Source: Spirosoma endbachense (GTDB taxonomy: Bacteria > Bacteroidota > Bacteroidia > Cytophagales > Spirosomataceae). From it: a stretch of DNA of 64,000 nucleotides. Position 1 is the first letter of the stretch, and each line of letters starts with the position of its first letter. The notes below the pieces were generated by a model, which saw nothing but the letters and a program-made list of their open reading frames with translations, ran no database searches and was not told the DNA's origin. The stretch covers positions 2,817,424 to 2,881,423 of the forward strand of contig NZ_CP045997.1 of assembly GCF_010233585.1 (NCBI RefSeq), written 5' to 3'. Both the position numbers and the translations under genes were made by a program. Below, piece after piece: positions 43,443 through 53,363 of the stretch.

Positions 43443-46400
43443 CTATCGTTTTATAATCGCTTCGTCGAAATTCATTATTGTACTCGTAACGACTGTCCAG
43501 GCAGCTAGCTCGGCCGGATTGAGTGTTTTATCAACAGGATATTCGCCCACTGCCAGCAGTTCCGTGGCTCGTTTTGGGTTCTTCCTGAAATCGGCCAGTT
43601 CTTCCGCGTAGAGCTGCTTCATCAGGTTAAGCTCTTCCACTCGGGCGGGACGACTGATAACCGCTTTAAAGACGGATTCGATCACTCCTTTCTCTGGCTC
43701 TTCCTTTTTCCCTTCGCCCAGTTTTTTCTGCGCCAGTACTCTGGCAGCTTCCACAAACTGCGGATCATTGAGCGTCACCAATGCCTGTAAGGGCGTGCTG
43801 GTTTTCTGACGCTTCACAATACAGGTATGCCGTTCGGCAGCATCGAAATTGAGCATCATGGGCGGGGGCGAACTCCGCTTCCAGATCGTATACATCGACC
43901 GCCGATAGAGGCTATCATTATGGTTCTGCACATACTTTACGGCGTTGCGTGTAGCCAGAGCCTCCCAGATCCCAGCCGGCTGGTAAGGGTGAACACTTGG
44001 CCCACCAATGCGCTGATTCAATAAGCCACTGGCGGCCAGTGCATTGTCACGAACCTGCTCGGCCGACATCCGATAGCTTGGCCCCCGAGTAAGGAAAACA
44101 TTATCAGGGTCGGCTTCCCGTGCTTTTTCGGAAACACTCGATGACTGCCGATAAGTGGCCGACATAACGATCAGTTTATGCATCGCTTTGACATTCCAGC
44201 CAGATTCCCGGAATTTTACAGCCAGATAATCCAGCAATTCCGGGTGTGTCGGCAGTGCGCCCTGATTGCCAAAATCATCACTATTTTTGGCCAGCCCCTG
44301 CCCAAAATATTGCTGCCAGAACCGATTGGCCATTACCCGTCCGAACAAAGGATTTTCGGGCATCAATAACCATTTGGCCAGACCAAGTCGGTTTTTAGGC
44401 CATTCTTCAGGTATAGGATTCAGGCTATGCAATACAGCAGGCGTAACAACTTCTCCCGGCGCATCATAAGCCCCCCGTTTCAATAAGTGCGTTTCGCGCG
44501 GCACCGACCGCTCCTGCATGACCATTACCTGATCTGAATTCGTATAAAGCATCAGTTGCTCGCCACGGAGTTTCATGGCTTTGGCATACTCATCACGATA
44601 TACAGAGTCCTGGGTGGTTACGTAATAGGTGTACAGACCTGTCCGTTGCACGGGGCTACGATTTGTTACCGGAGTGCGCAGGGCTGCGGTAAGCGCATCG
44701 GGCTGACCAGCTAGTTTGGGCATTTCGATCGGTGCCAGGCAACGGTCGTAGATACGCAACTCATCAACCGCGAAATCTTTGTAGAAATAATCGTGCATCC
44801 GGCCCACATAGAACGTATGCTGCGCCCAGTGTGTACGATCTTTTCCATACACCATGCTATGAATAAGATTATCGGCCACCACTTTCGTGCGTACAGCTTT
44901 GCCATTCAGATAAAGCGTCAGGCCGCTGGCACGACCCATACCATTGTAGGTAAAGGCGACCTGAAACCACTGGTGAACCGGCACTTTATCAACCGACTCA
45001 ATATCGATCGCATTGGCTGGCCATACATGGTTAAAGGTAAGTTTCAGTCGTCCATCGGCCAGTAGATCGAGTTGATAACCGCGCTGACCGTCCATGGGTC
45101 CGGTCGTGCGTCCCATGAGTGTAAGAGCCGTTTGCGGCTTAGCCAGATTAAACCAGCTGCTTACTGTAAACGGCTGATTTTGCTCAAAAGCGCCAAACCC
45201 CCAGGGAAGCTCAATAAAACTGTCGCCCGGCAGGAAACGGGCTTTTCCGAAGCGGCCAGGAACCGCATAAGGCACCTTATCGGGGTCGCCACCGAGCCGC
45301 GCCGGAAGCGTATCATTTACCGTGTTTACAAATGCATTACGCGGATCTTTCCAGAGTTCTTCCTTTGTTTTACGTTTAGGAGCTTCCTTCTTTTCAGGTT
45401 TCTTACTGTCTGGTTTCGTCGTTTGAGCCTTCTTCACTTCTTCTTTTTTACGCTTAGCGTCTTCCAGTTTTTTCTTTTCGTTCTCGGCTTTCACATACGC
45501 ACTGATGTCGGTCCGATCAGCTTCATCGAATGTATAATGCGCGATTAATCCTGAATCGGTTGACGAGCCTACATGTTGCGGTGCACTTGCCAGCCACTGC
45601 CCAAACCGTTGCTGATAATCGGGACGATTCGGGTTTAACTTTTGCTCTAAGGGCGTAAGTTTTTCACGAATGAATTTCAGTTTAGCGTCGGTTTCGGGCT
45701 TAGTGAGTGTAACGGTTGGCGCAGCTTCGCCATTGTAGGGAATCTGTCCACGTTCATTGTTACTATTGAAGAAGGCAAACAGTGAATAATAATCTTTCTG
45801 GCTGATCGGATCGTATTTGTGATCATGGCAGCGGGCGCATTCGACCGTCAACCCCAACATGGCTTTACCGAACGTATTAGCCCGATCGGCTACGTATTCA
45901 ACCCGGTATTCTTCATCGACAATACCGCCCTCCTGGCTTTGCTGGTGGTTCCGATTAAACGCCGTCGCAATCAGTTGATCCCGATTCGGGTTTGGCAATA
46001 GATCACCGGCCAACTGCCACGTAATGAACCGATCGAAGGAAAGATTACGATTATAAGCCCGAATGATCCAGTCGCGATATGGCCATACGGTTCGCAGTCC
46101 ATCGTCCTGATACCCATGCGTATCGGCATAGCGAGCTACATCGAGCCATTCTACTGCCTGTCGTTCACCATAATGCGGATTGTTTAGCAGCCGGTTTACG
46201 ACTTTTTCGTAAGCATTTGGGGAATTATCGGCCAGAAACGCATCGACCTCGGCAGCAGTCGGTGGGAGGCCCGTCAAATCCAGGCTTACCCGACGAAGCA
46301 GCGTTGTTTTGTCGGCTTCAGGTGCGTGGCCTGCTTTCTGACCCTCCTGCTTAGCCAATACGAACCGATCGATTTCGTTTTTTACCCACTTTTCATCCTT

Positions 46401-46901
46401 AACCTTCGGTATTTCGGGCATTGTTGGCGCAATGAGCGACCAATGCTTTTTGTATTCGGCCCCCTGCTCGACCCAGCGCAACAGCATGGCTTTTTCCTCA
46501 GCGTTCAGGCTTAAATTCGATTTGGGCGTAGGCATCATCTCCTCAGGATCAGTGCTGATGATGCGACGTACTAACTCGCTCTCGGCCAGATTTCCCGGTA
46601 CAATGGCCGTATGACCGCTTTTCGCTAAGGCTTCATAAGCACCCTCGGGTGTGTCCAGCCGTAAACCGGCCTGTTGTTTTGCTTTATCGGGACCATGACA
46701 CGCAAAACAGCGATCCGAAAGAATAGGCTTAACGTGCAGGTTGTAATCGACTTTTTCGGGTAAGTGAACCTCAGCAGCTATCAATTCGGCGGGTTTCTCA
46801 ACCGATTTCTGACAGGACGTAAGCCAGACTGACGTACAGAACAACCCAACCGTTGAGCTGAACAGAATACACCGAAATCGTATGTCAGACCAGACAGGCA
46901 T
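43443..46901 (-). CDS. DUF1549/DUF1553 protein with cytochrome c and LamG domains
   Basis: The product is 1152 residues with a lipoprotein-type signal (WLTSC). A planctomycete-type cytochrome c domain (CFACHGPDKAKQQAG) lies near 60-150, DUF1549 about 165-375, a LamG/concanavalin-like domain about 440-735, and DUF1553 about 830-1110 (FGRVMANRFWQQYFGQGLAKN, MSATYRQSS, RRSMYTIWKR). The LamG region is interrupted near 475-515 by a stretch rich in Lys and Glu. These proteins are thought to be surface or periplasmic, acting with DUF1501 partners in breakdown of polymers; the chemistry is not known to me. Confidence 0.9.
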   Translation of the reverse strand: MPVWSDIRFRCILFSSTVGLFCTSVWLTSCQKSVEKPAELIAAEVHLPEKVDYNLHVKPILSDRCFACHGPDKAKQQAGLRLDTPEGAYEALAKSGHTAIVPGNLAESELVRRIISTDPEEMMPTPKSNLSLNAEEKAMLLRWVEQGAEYKKHWSLIAPTMPEIPKVKDEKWVKNEIDRFVLAKQEGQKAGHAPEADKTTLLRRVSLDLTGLPPTAAEVDAFLADNSPNAYEKVVNRLLNNPHYGERQAVEWLDVARYADTHGYQDDGLRTVWPYRDWIIRAYNRNLSFDRFITWQLAGDLLPNPNRDQLIATAFNRNHQQSQEGGIVDEEYRVEYVADRANTFGKAMLGLTVECARCHDHKYDPISQKDYYSLFAFFNSNNERGQIPYNGEAAPTVTLTKPETDAKLKFIREKLTPLEQKLNPNRPDYQQRFGQWLASAPQHVGSSTDSGLIAHYTFDEADRTDISAYVKAENEKKKLEDAKRKKEEVKKAQTTKPDSKKPEKKEAPKRKTKEELWKDPRNAFVNTVNDTLPARLGGDPDKVPYAVPGRFGKARFLPGDSFIELPWGFGAFEQNQPFTVSSWFNLAKPQTALTLMGRTTGPMDGQRGYQLDLLADGRLKLTFNHVWPANAIDIESVDKVPVHQWFQVAFTYNGMGRASGLTLYLNGKAVRTKVVADNLIHSMVYGKDRTHWAQHTFYVGRMHDYFYKDFAVDELRIYDRCLAPIEMPKLAGQPDALTAALRTPVTNRSPVQRTGLYTYYVTTQDSVYRDEYAKAMKLRGEQLMLYTNSDQVMVMQERSVPRETHLLKRGAYDAPGEVVTPAVLHSLNPIPEEWPKNRLGLAKWLLMPENPLFGRVMANRFWQQYFGQGLAKNSDDFGNQGALPTHPELLDYLAVKFRESGWNVKAMHKLIVMSATYRQSSSVSEKAREADPDNVFLTRGPSYRMSAEQVRDNALAASGLLNQRIGGPSVHPYQPAGIWEALATRNAVKYVQNHNDSLYRRSMYTIWKRSSPPPMMLNFDAAERHTCIVKRQKTSTPLQALVTLNDPQFVEAARVLAQKKLGEGKKEEPEKGVIESVFKAVISRPARVEELNLMKQLYAEELADFRKNPKRATELLAVGEYPVDKTLNPAELAAWTVVTSTIMNFDEAIIKR

Positions 46902-47126
46902 ACAAGTGAACCAATTGATTATGATACTATTTTACAAAAATAGTGAAGATACAACCAATAGCACAGTACTATTTTACCCGGTTATCGTTCAATTTTAACG
47001 TTTGACTTTTGTTCCAAACACTATTACAAGCTGCATTAATAGCGGCAAAGTCAGTTTGTAGACTTGATTTGTAGTCTAAACCCCTCTGATTAAATGACCG
47101 GCAGTCTTCTTCTCCCTCGGCCTGTT

Positions 47127-50100
47127 CTATCGCCCAATTACAAGCCTTGTTTGAGCGGGTGAACTTTCAGCATCCAGGAGTTGAATGCTAAGTGGACCTT
47201 CTTTACGCTGGGTTCTGTCAATAGCCACCGTGATCGAGTGAACACCCTGAGCAAAATCGGCAACGATTCCCTGATCGGTGAGTTTTAGCGGTTTTGAGCC
47301 TACCCAGGCACTTAAACCAGCAGTTGAGTTAATGGCCAGATTTACATTGCCTTTGCTGATCACTTCAATATCGAACCGAACGAAGCTGTATTGTTTACCA
47401 GCATTCACATCAACGACCGCCAGTTCATCCAAAGGCAGGTCGCCGGAAACTTTGCTATAAGCTGGTTGCCAGGCCACTTTTGCATTATCCTTCGTAACAT
47501 AGCCTGGTCCATCGGCCAGGATTTTCCGGGTCAGTTCTTTAGTGGCAGAAACGGTGTTCCAGCGACGCACAAATCGGGCTGTGGGGACGCGGAATTTCCC
47601 CGACTCGCCCATTTTCGACAGAAATCCAATCAGATTGACAAACTCTTCTTTGTCTAAACTGGCTGTCAATCCCGGAGGCATCAGCGAACCAGGTACTTTT
47701 TCAATGGCATTGACCTGGCTTTTGGGAATGGCAACTTCTAAACCACTCACATCGCGTATCACTAGTTCGGAGGTGCCGTTACCAACCAGATAGCCCATTT
47801 GCTCACTACCATCTTTTTTCACGATACGCTGAAGTTCATATCCTTCCTTGATGGATAGATTTGGGTACAGAACGGATCGGATGATGGTTTCGGCGGGAGA
47901 ACTCGTTCCCAGGCTGCTCAAATCCGGACCAATACGCCCTCCAGCTCCGCCAATCGCATGACAGGTAAGGCAGGTAAGGTTGCTTTTCCGGAATACCAGT
48001 TCTCCTTTAACAGGATCAGCGGTTTCTTTTGCTGTTTTCGCCAGACTGCTGATTTCCTGAGCAGTAAGCTCCTGAGGCATCTTTTCGGGGAGTAAAACAC
48101 CACCTGAGGCCTCCAGTGCCTGCGTCAGGAGCTTAACATCTTCGCCATTACGCCGGTTGTAAGGCAGGTTACGCTGCACGATCTGCCGACCTTCCTTTGC
48201 CCTGTTTTCTGGTATCTTTTTGGCTGTCAGCTCGTCAGCGAGCGCACGCACGCCCTGCTTATTGACTAAAAATGCCTGAAAAAGTTCAGATACGTCCGTT
48301 TGTGCTGGTAAAGTCCGCAACAGATCAGCGCTAATTCTGGCCCCTTCCGAAACGTTCAGAGAAACCAGTTGAGAAGCCGCTGCCAGCCGCAGATCAACCG
48401 GATTTTTTCCGCTGGTCATGTCAACCAGTGACTTTCTGGCCTGCTCATTCCCCAAAGCGGCCAATGACTCCAGAGCGGCTTTTCGCTTGCTTTTATCTTC
48501 TTTTTGAGCCAGGCTGACCAGGGCTGCGTTCTGCTCATCCAGATGCCATAAACCAATCAACCGGATGGCGCTTGTAGAGATGGCTTCATCATCATTTTCG
48601 ATAATACCGGTAATCCGATTCAACTTGCCCTCAGGTTTTAGGCCCCGTCGAGCGGCTTCTTCGAGGGCACCCAACTGAGTCGCCACTGATTTACCCGAAC
48701 CCGTATTCGCCTGAACGGCTTTATCAAAAAGAATCGTCAAATCGGCAGCGCTGCCGAATTTAGCAAGCGAACCCAGCACGTCCTTCTGGTATTCTTCGGG
48801 AATCCGATTCTGTTGATACAACTGAGCCAGTCGAGAAACCGAAGCAGGGTTGCTGACCGACTTGAGCGCAAAGGTGGTTTTGCGGAAATCACCAAAGAAT
48901 TCGGGATCTGTTTTCAGCCGGGACATCCAAAACGGTTCCAGTTCACGAACCGTCTGCCAGAGGGCAAAGTCCAGAAATTCGTCCATTGGATTATCCAGTA
49001 CCGATAAAGCTGTACGGGCGGCCTCGGCCGTTTGTACTTTCCGGAGGGCAATCACGGCTTCAAGACGCACCTGAGGGTGCTTGTCCGTTACGGCTACGGT
49101 AAGCAGACTTGGCACATTGGTCAATTTAGGATACCATAATTCAAGTGCCCGCAATGCAGCTGCCCTGGCATTGTGCGTTTCTGCCTTCAACAGCCGAAGC
49201 AGAAGTGGCTCGTTCACCACATCAAGCGTTTGATACACCCAAAGTCCTTCCAGCAGTTGGTGCTCGTAGTCAGCATCCTTTTTATCTAAATCCTGAATCC
49301 ATTTTTCAAGGGCTGGGATCACGTCTTTAGCACCGCGCGCTTTCAGAACCTGCTTGGCTTGTGAGCGAGTCCAGTTTTCCGGCAACTTCAGGGTTTCTAA
49401 AAGCTCGCTGACACTGGCCTTACTTAACTGCGGTTTTTTAATTAAAGGGCGGTTTTTGGCAATGATCCGCCAGATACGGCCATGCTCATGATCCCGGCGC
49501 GGATCATGAAAATCTACCTCACCATGCTGAATAATGGGGTTATACCAATCAGCCACATAAATAGCACCATCCGGACCAACCGAGATGTCTACAGGCCGAA
49601 AGGCAACATGGTCCGTCCATAATAAATCCTCGGCCTGCTTGGAGGCATACCCGCTGCCTTGTTCTTCCAGCTTAAATCGGTTAATGCGGTTAGCCCGAAA
49701 ATCGTTGGTAATGACACTACCCTGCCAGGATTCAGGAAGGTGACGGCCCGAAATCACATCCAGGCCACTGTGCTTGGGCTGGCCCGGATTTAGCCCGCGA
49801 AGAATTCGGGCAGCACCCGGCGAGGTAAGAAATGTGGCTCCCGGAAATGCATAATTGATTCCTTCAAAACCAGCCCCATCTGTCAGAAAGGATTGCCCCC
49901 AGCGATCAAACTGCAAGCCCCACGGATTAACCAATCCTTTGGCGTAGATGTCAAGTTCGAGTTTTTTAGGATTTAACTGCCAGACACCACCACCTTCCAG
50001 GCGTTTGATTCCCGACGGCGTTTCAACGTGGCTATAGATGTAGATGGACTGGTTGAAATAAAGCAGGCCTTCGGGTCCCCATCGGAAAGTATGAATTAGG

Positions 50101-50609
50101 TGATGCGTATCGGCGGTACCAAAGCCGTTTAAAATCCGACGCTTTTTATCGGCCTTGCCATCCCCATCGGTATCCGCGAAATGGAGAATTTCCGTTGAAT
50201 TGGCCACATAGACGCCACCATCTCCTGGCAGAATACCAGTGGGTGTTATCAAACCTTCGGCAAAAATGGTTGATTTATCGGCCTTACCATCCCCATCGGT
50301 ATCTTCCAGAACAAAAATCTTGTCGTTTGCCTCCTCACCCGTTTTCAGGTGCGGGTACGCCGTACTGCTCACCACCCACAGTCGGCCATCGGCATCCCAG
50401 TTCATCTGGATGGGCTTGGCCACCAGTGGTTCAGCCGCAAACAGCGTTACCTCGAAACCATCGGCAACCTTGAAAGACTCAAGTTCACGCTTCACATCTG
50501 GATCAGGATCGTCTTTTCGATCAATCTGATTGGCGGATGAGGTAATCAATAAGATGATTGGGATGATTATCAGTCTACGGAAGAACTTCAGGGACCATCT
50601 TGTTTTCAT
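47127..50609 (-). CDS. PVC-type haem-binding protein: soluble-dehydrogenase-like propeller, HEAT repeats, cytochrome c
   Basis: The product is 1160 residues with a signal peptide ending near ITSSANQ. Residues about 45-400 form a six-bladed propeller of the putative membrane-bound dehydrogenase family (FEVTLFAAEPLVAKPIQMNWDAD-like opening, LEDTDGDGKADKST, VADWYNP). About 420-850 are HEAT-like helices, about 870-1000 a cytochrome c with LTCLTCHAIGG and a probable Met ligand in LMPPG, and the end is a carbohydrate-binding-like beta domain. It probably oxidises a sugar or alcohol and passes electrons to the haem. Named after its abundance in the PVC superphylum. Confidence 0.9.
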   Translation of the reverse strand: MKTRWSLKFFRRLIIIPIILLITSSANQIDRKDDPDPDVKRELESFKVADGFEVTLFAAEPLVAKPIQMNWDADGRLWVVSSTAYPHLKTGEEANDKIFVLEDTDGDGKADKSTIFAEGLITPTGILPGDGGVYVANSTEILHFADTDGDGKADKKRRILNGFGTADTHHLIHTFRWGPEGLLYFNQSIYIYSHVETPSGIKRLEGGGVWQLNPKKLELDIYAKGLVNPWGLQFDRWGQSFLTDGAGFEGINYAFPGATFLTSPGAARILRGLNPGQPKHSGLDVISGRHLPESWQGSVITNDFRANRINRFKLEEQGSGYASKQAEDLLWTDHVAFRPVDISVGPDGAIYVADWYNPIIQHGEVDFHDPRRDHEHGRIWRIIAKNRPLIKKPQLSKASVSELLETLKLPENWTRSQAKQVLKARGAKDVIPALEKWIQDLDKKDADYEHQLLEGLWVYQTLDVVNEPLLLRLLKAETHNARAAALRALELWYPKLTNVPSLLTVAVTDKHPQVRLEAVIALRKVQTAEAARTALSVLDNPMDEFLDFALWQTVRELEPFWMSRLKTDPEFFGDFRKTTFALKSVSNPASVSRLAQLYQQNRIPEEYQKDVLGSLAKFGSAADLTILFDKAVQANTGSGKSVATQLGALEEAARRGLKPEGKLNRITGIIENDDEAISTSAIRLIGLWHLDEQNAALVSLAQKEDKSKRKAALESLAALGNEQARKSLVDMTSGKNPVDLRLAAASQLVSLNVSEGARISADLLRTLPAQTDVSELFQAFLVNKQGVRALADELTAKKIPENRAKEGRQIVQRNLPYNRRNGEDVKLLTQALEASGGVLLPEKMPQELTAQEISSLAKTAKETADPVKGELVFRKSNLTCLTCHAIGGAGGRIGPDLSSLGTSSPAETIIRSVLYPNLSIKEGYELQRIVKKDGSEQMGYLVGNGTSELVIRDVSGLEVAIPKSQVNAIEKVPGSLMPPGLTASLDKEEFVNLIGFLSKMGESGKFRVPTARFVRRWNTVSATKELTRKILADGPGYVTKDNAKVAWQPAYSKVSGDLPLDELAVVDVNAGKQYSFVRFDIEVISKGNVNLAINSTAGLSAWVGSKPLKLTDQGIVADFAQGVHSITVAIDRTQRKEGPLSIQLLDAESSPAQTRLVIGR

Positions 50610-50619
50610 GACGTTCTTA

Positions 50620-51873
50620 TTACTTCAGAAGGGTAAGTTGATAAACTCTTGACTTAGGTGTGCGAACTAAGGCGATCTGCCCTTCTAACCATTTGATGAT
50701 CAGGCTTTGATCTTCCAATCCCTTCGCATGCCGACCCTGCTCATGGGAACGCATACCAAGAATATAGGTCGTATTCGGCGGTCGGTACTGAAAGAAAAAT
50801 AGATCATTCTTTTTCAAAACCATCTGTTGCAATTCGTGCGCTTGCTCAACTGAAGGCCCCTGTTTGATCTCGACTCCCTTTTCCCATTGTTTGTCCGATG
50901 CGGTTATTACCTCCGAATTGTCGATTGTAAGGGTATAAAATCCTTTTTTCAGGCCCGATATTTTAACCACCTGTCCAGGAGTTGTTAAGCCAGATTCGCC
51001 CGAAGGCAGTGGCAGTGGAAGGTAACGTTCCTCGATCGTGAATTTCAGTCCGGTAGCATTTGTCCCAGAATCCAGAATTTTCGCCGGATTCGTAGTTTCC
51101 GCTGCACTTTTAGAAATCGATATGGCAACCGGCTCAGTTCGTGGGCCCAACCCCAGTCCTTTTTCGAGAATACTCGCCAGATTATAGTAGCCGGTTTCAT
51201 TCAGGTGAATGCCGTTTTCGGTAAGTGCTACGTTTTTACCGGCTTCCTGAATCGGTTTGAAAATATCGATAAACCGTTTGCCACGCTCCCTGGCTATGGT
51301 AGCTATTGTGGCCGTATACAGTTCCAGCATGGCATTGCGTTTCACCACGCTTTGAGCCGAGTCGGCGGATAGGATTGGAATGGGTGATAACAAAACGGCT
51401 TTTGCCCCAAGCTGGTCAATTTTGTCGATCAGTTTAGTTAATCCTTCTTTAAAAGCGGGAAGCCCAGCCTCACCGTCCTGCGCTTCAATGCCACCATATG
51501 CCACAAAAACAACAGTTGGTTGTGCTTTTGTAAGGTGTTCCATCAGCAATTCATAGGCAGTAGGCGGATTTGTAATCGTGCTGCGGGCAACGCCGAACAC
51601 ATTATCGCCAGTCCAGCCGATGTTCCGGTAAGTAACATCCCGGTCGGGCCATCGGGTTGTCAGGGCCAGCTCAATATAACCGTACTGAAAATCATTTTCG
51701 AATAGCGAATTCCCCAGAAAAACCACTCTATCGCCATTCTTAAGCTCAAAGGGAGAATTAAGTGATTCTGCCACAGGCTGGGGTTTATTCTGCGCAAAGG
51801 CCAATCCGTCAGGGCGATAAAGAAGCACGAATAAACTATACCCGAGGATGGCCACTACCTTACGCCTTCCCAT
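50620..51873 (-). CDS. Secreted SGNH/GDSL-type hydrolase
   Basis: About 417 residues from the ATG at 51873, where a signal peptide starts (ending LAFAQ); an ATG at 51921 is also in frame. Block I reads VVFLGNSLFE with the catalytic Ser, block III VAYGGIEAQDG (Gly and no clear Asn), and block V NGIHLNETGY, where Asn stands in the usual Asp place before the His. The C-terminal 130 residues are a beta domain. Such proteins deacylate carbohydrates or lipids. First gene of the planctomycete-style cluster, 11 bp before the PVC-type protein. Confidence 0.85.
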   Translation of the reverse strand: MGRRKVVAILGYSLFVLLYRPDGLAFAQNKPQPVAESLNSPFELKNGDRVVFLGNSLFENDFQYGYIELALTTRWPDRDVTYRNIGWTGDNVFGVARSTITNPPTAYELLMEHLTKAQPTVVFVAYGGIEAQDGEAGLPAFKEGLTKLIDKIDQLGAKAVLLSPIPILSADSAQSVVKRNAMLELYTATIATIARERGKRFIDIFKPIQEAGKNVALTENGIHLNETGYYNLASILEKGLGLGPRTEPVAISISKSAAETTNPAKILDSGTNATGLKFTIEERYLPLPLPSGESGLTTPGQVVKISGLKKGFYTLTIDNSEVITASDKQWEKGVEIKQGPSVEQAHELQQMVLKKNDLFFFQYRPPNTTYILGMRSHEQGRHAKGLEDQSLIIKWLEGQIALVRTPKSRVYQLTLLK

Positions 51874-51921
51874 ACTTTTTTTTGTTAACATACCCAGGCT
51901 GATCATCAGCAACATTCTCAT

Positions 51922-52505
51922 TAAAGTGTGTCGAAGCGATTACACGTTTTTACTTTCTGGTAACTTCTCCTGAATCAGAACCTATAATCTACTGAAGGTT
52001 AAATCAATAATTGACAAGAGTACCGTTGAGGCAAACTTGACCGCAGGAATCAGTTCAATTTTTCGCTGAAATCCGTATGAGTTCATCATTGTACTTCAAG
52101 ATCATACGTAGGAAAGTTTCAACAAAACCTGATTTACTCAATGAAAACTCATGTTCAGTATCGAATCAGGATTAAACTGGAATAGTCCGATTGAATAGCC
52201 GCCCGGCGGTACAATAGGCAACAAAGATACTATGCCGGCAGCCTGGTCAGCGCTGAGCTATATTTCCCCTTTTAAGTCCAACAGTGAGCAATTCCAACAT
52301 GTAGCTTAAGTTTTTGCCTGGTATTATGCTGCAAGTCCAGCATCACCAATGCCCTCAATCAATGCGATCATGCTTTGGAGGTTGACCTTTAAGTATACTG
52401 CACAATACGATACACTTTATTAACTAAGAGCTGAAACAAGTTGTCAACGATTTTTTAGAAACCTATTTCTTTGTGCTGATTTTTAGCCGATAACCTTTCT
52501 GTACT
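51922..52505. other. Spacer of about 580 bp without a supported gene
   Basis: It lies between the divergent SGNH hydrolase and the lipoprotein gene. A 39-codon minus-strand fragment with an even amino acid mix ends inside it, but it has no start, so it may be a decayed remnant or chance. A short stem ATGCTG/CAGCAT near 52330 is the only small palindrome seen. Confidence 0.35.
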
Positions 52506-53036
52506 ATGAATTATTTCCTCAAATCTCTGCTACTGGTTGCCTGGGGATTTTTAATGGCCGCAAGCTGTAAGCCCAAAGAAGACGTCTTGCCAGCACCGAC
52601 CACAGAAGGGCTCAATACATTTGGCTGCAAGATCAATGGTAAGGTTTGGGTAGCCAATGGCATTCGTAACGACCAGGGACCAGCGGCCAAGGCAATCGAA
52701 GTAGAATTCAGGCAATTAAGCGCCACCTCTTTTTATCTGTTTATTCATACCAATGCCAGCACCAAAGACCGCGTTCAGTTAACCCTGCCCAATGGGGTGA
52801 TTGGTACGAATAAGTTGGCAAATGGATATAATGACCCCTTCGCTATTTACTACGATAACCAGTTCAGGCTTTTTAATACAATAGAGTCAAATCCGGGCAA
52901 ACTAGTGATCACGCGCCTGGACACCCTCAATCGGATTGTGTCGGGAACCTTCGAATTTGACGCGCAATATATTGTGAGTAAAGAGATCGTGCACGTCACC
53001 GAGGGCCGATTCGATATCAATATGAACAATCTGTAA
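52506..53036 (+). CDS. Small lipoprotein, possibly DUF6252 family
   Basis: The product is 176 residues with a lipobox in FLMAASC (Cys at residue 21). The mature start, with NTFGCKINGKVWVA, resembles DUF6252, a Bacteroidota lipoprotein family named from memory, and the end VTEGRFDINMNNL fits its last strand. It is likely anchored in the outer membrane. No neighbour on the same strand is close, so it is probably monocistronic; the next gene, ilvD, starts 327 bp later. Confidence 0.72.
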   Translation: MNYFLKSLLLVAWGFLMAASCKPKEDVLPAPTTEGLNTFGCKINGKVWVANGIRNDQGPAAKAIEVEFRQLSATSFYLFIHTNASTKDRVQLTLPNGVIGTNKLANGYNDPFAIYYDNQFRLFNTIESNPGKLVITRLDTLNRIVSGTFEFDAQYIVSKEIVHVTEGRFDINMNNL

Positions 53037-53363
53037 TCAGTTCTTGCCCGAACGGGTGACCGTGCTAAGCGCAACTTTACCTGGCAGGATAAAACACTTC
53101 AATCAGGTTGCCTATGAATTCTTCTAATCTACGTGATCAATGATGTGTACTTAGTACTATGCGTTAGGGAGCAATAAGAATAACTAACTCTTTAAATTTT
53201 AATCATATAAAGTGTATACGTGCCTTTTAATTTTTTGAGGACGTTTTCGACAGCTCATAAAAGTTAATCAGTAAATAATCCGATTTTTCTTGCCTTTCAG
53301 GAAAACTTCATTTTTATTTACGGCGTTATTACACTATCAGCGAAATTTCGCTAATTGTTTAAG
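53037..53363. promoter_or_regulatory. Leader region of the ilv-leu cluster
   Basis: This AT-rich stretch of about 325 bp must contain the main promoter of the branched-chain amino acid cluster. I see no run of Leu, Ile or Val codons behind a start that would point to peptide attenuation, no T-box features and no riboswitch that I can name. Exact promoter not assigned. Confidence 0.4.

Noticed and set aside
46925..46977. Direct repeat TACTATTTTAC at 46925 and 46967
   Set aside because: AT-rich 11-mers 42 bp apart in a promoter spacer; could be an operator pair but may be chance.
52130..52270. Minus-strand fragment reading ADQAAGIVSLLPIVPPGGYS
   Set aside because: No start codon and stop codons at both sides; possibly a decayed gene but not enough to name.
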